From the NCBI RefSeq assembly GCF_009766105.1, contig NZ_LMUH01000020.1, positions 152,033 to 216,032 on the forward strand: 64,000 nt of DNA. Reading direction: 5' to 3'. Positions 63,735-64,000 of this stretch are shown one piece after another (position 1 is the stretch's first letter; every line of letters starts with the position of its first letter). Both the position numbers and the translations under genes were made by a program. A model generated the notes under the pieces. That model saw nothing but the letters and a program-made list of their open reading frames with translations. It ran no database searches and was not told where the DNA came from. Origin of the DNA: Granulicella sp. S156 (lineage in GTDB: Bacteria > Acidobacteriota > Terriglobia > Terriglobales > Acidobacteriaceae).

Positions 63735-64000
63735 GGTGTGTCCTTCCACTGCTAAGGTTTTTTACTTCATTAGCCAAACGACACCAGTTAGCAGATTGGA
63801 TTCATCGCCATCGAAAAAGCCGTGTATGTTTTCCGGCTATCCATAATAAGAGATTCTTGTGGTGCTCCAATCTCCCTGGACGTAGTTCTATGCAACGCGT
63901 TACCTGCAGTTAACGGGTATAAGGGACACCACGAAACGGTCGTTCAAAGTATTTAAAGATTTCCTCCAATCCAATCCTCCATGTCCCGCGTTCCTACAAC

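Noticed and set aside
1-64000. CRISPR array or prophage
   Set aside because: No regularly spaced repeats, cas genes or phage structural genes were seen.

Overview
The window looks like a chromosomal segment of an Acidobacteriota bacterium, most likely Acidobacteriaceae (Terriglobia; Granulicella, Edaphobacter or Terriglobus type). This rests on a PadR regulator next to an ADOP-type permease, three large Oar-like TonB receptors with an N-terminal carboxypeptidase-regulatory domain, many secreted glycosidases and a moderately GC-rich sequence. No 16S gene is present, so the genus is inference.

Layout. 0-4.6 kb: 5' end of a TonB receptor (runs off the left edge), a PadR/ADOP pair and a small exported protein. 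4.8-12.7 kb: S9 peptidase, exported OB-fold-like protein, divergent TetR/FAD-monooxygenase pair with a clear palindromic operator, a 59-residue zinc-ribbon protein, an arginine-deiminase-superfamily protein with Ser at the expected catalytic Cys, and RlpA. 12.8-15.1 kb: thiD-thiS and a convergent glycosyltransferase. 15.1-18.2 kb: a 1018-residue secreted beta-helix protein with FN3, CBM6 and ricin-like modules. 18.2-30.4 kb: two complete TonB receptors in a patchwork of gene and IS remnants (IS21-like end repeats, an ISNCY-like transposase tail, a frameshifted carboxylesterase tail, the 3' tail of a lost TonB receptor) plus a divergent SnoaL-like/AraC pair. 30.4-36.2 kb: GH32 enzyme, small hypothetical, two translationally overlapping carboxypeptidase-regulatory-like exported proteins and tRNA-Ser(GGA). 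36.7-43.6 kb: MarR and a three-gene RND efflux operon, with a 100-bp IS6-like miniature element between the candidate operator and the operon. 43.9-47.9 kb: a translationally coupled P-loop nucleoside-kinase-like / two-TM GAF-like pair, an MscS channel and an exported protein. 48.1-55.6 kb: TPR-thioredoxin protein, GH16-ricin enzyme, thaumatin-ricin protein and DsbA-like protein. 55.7-64 kb: MgtC/SapB protein, a solute symporter / BNR sialidase-like / IclR group, carboxylesterase, COG3618 lactonase-like amidohydrolase and a fasciclin protein.

How the genes fit together. The window is dominated by uptake and breakdown of external polymers. Three exported proteins (beta-helix at 15.1 kb, GH16 at 50.9 kb, thaumatin-like at 53.4 kb) carry related ricin-type modules, which suggests a set acting on beta-1,3-glucan such as fungal cell walls. 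GH32 points to fructans, and the symporter-BNR-IclR-esterase-lactonase group to another sugar or sugar acid. Efflux, the monooxygenase and TetR/MarR control look like toxin defence. The least explained unit is the kinase-like / membrane GAF-like pair at 43.9-45.3 kb. No CRISPR array, prophage or complete insertion sequence was seen.
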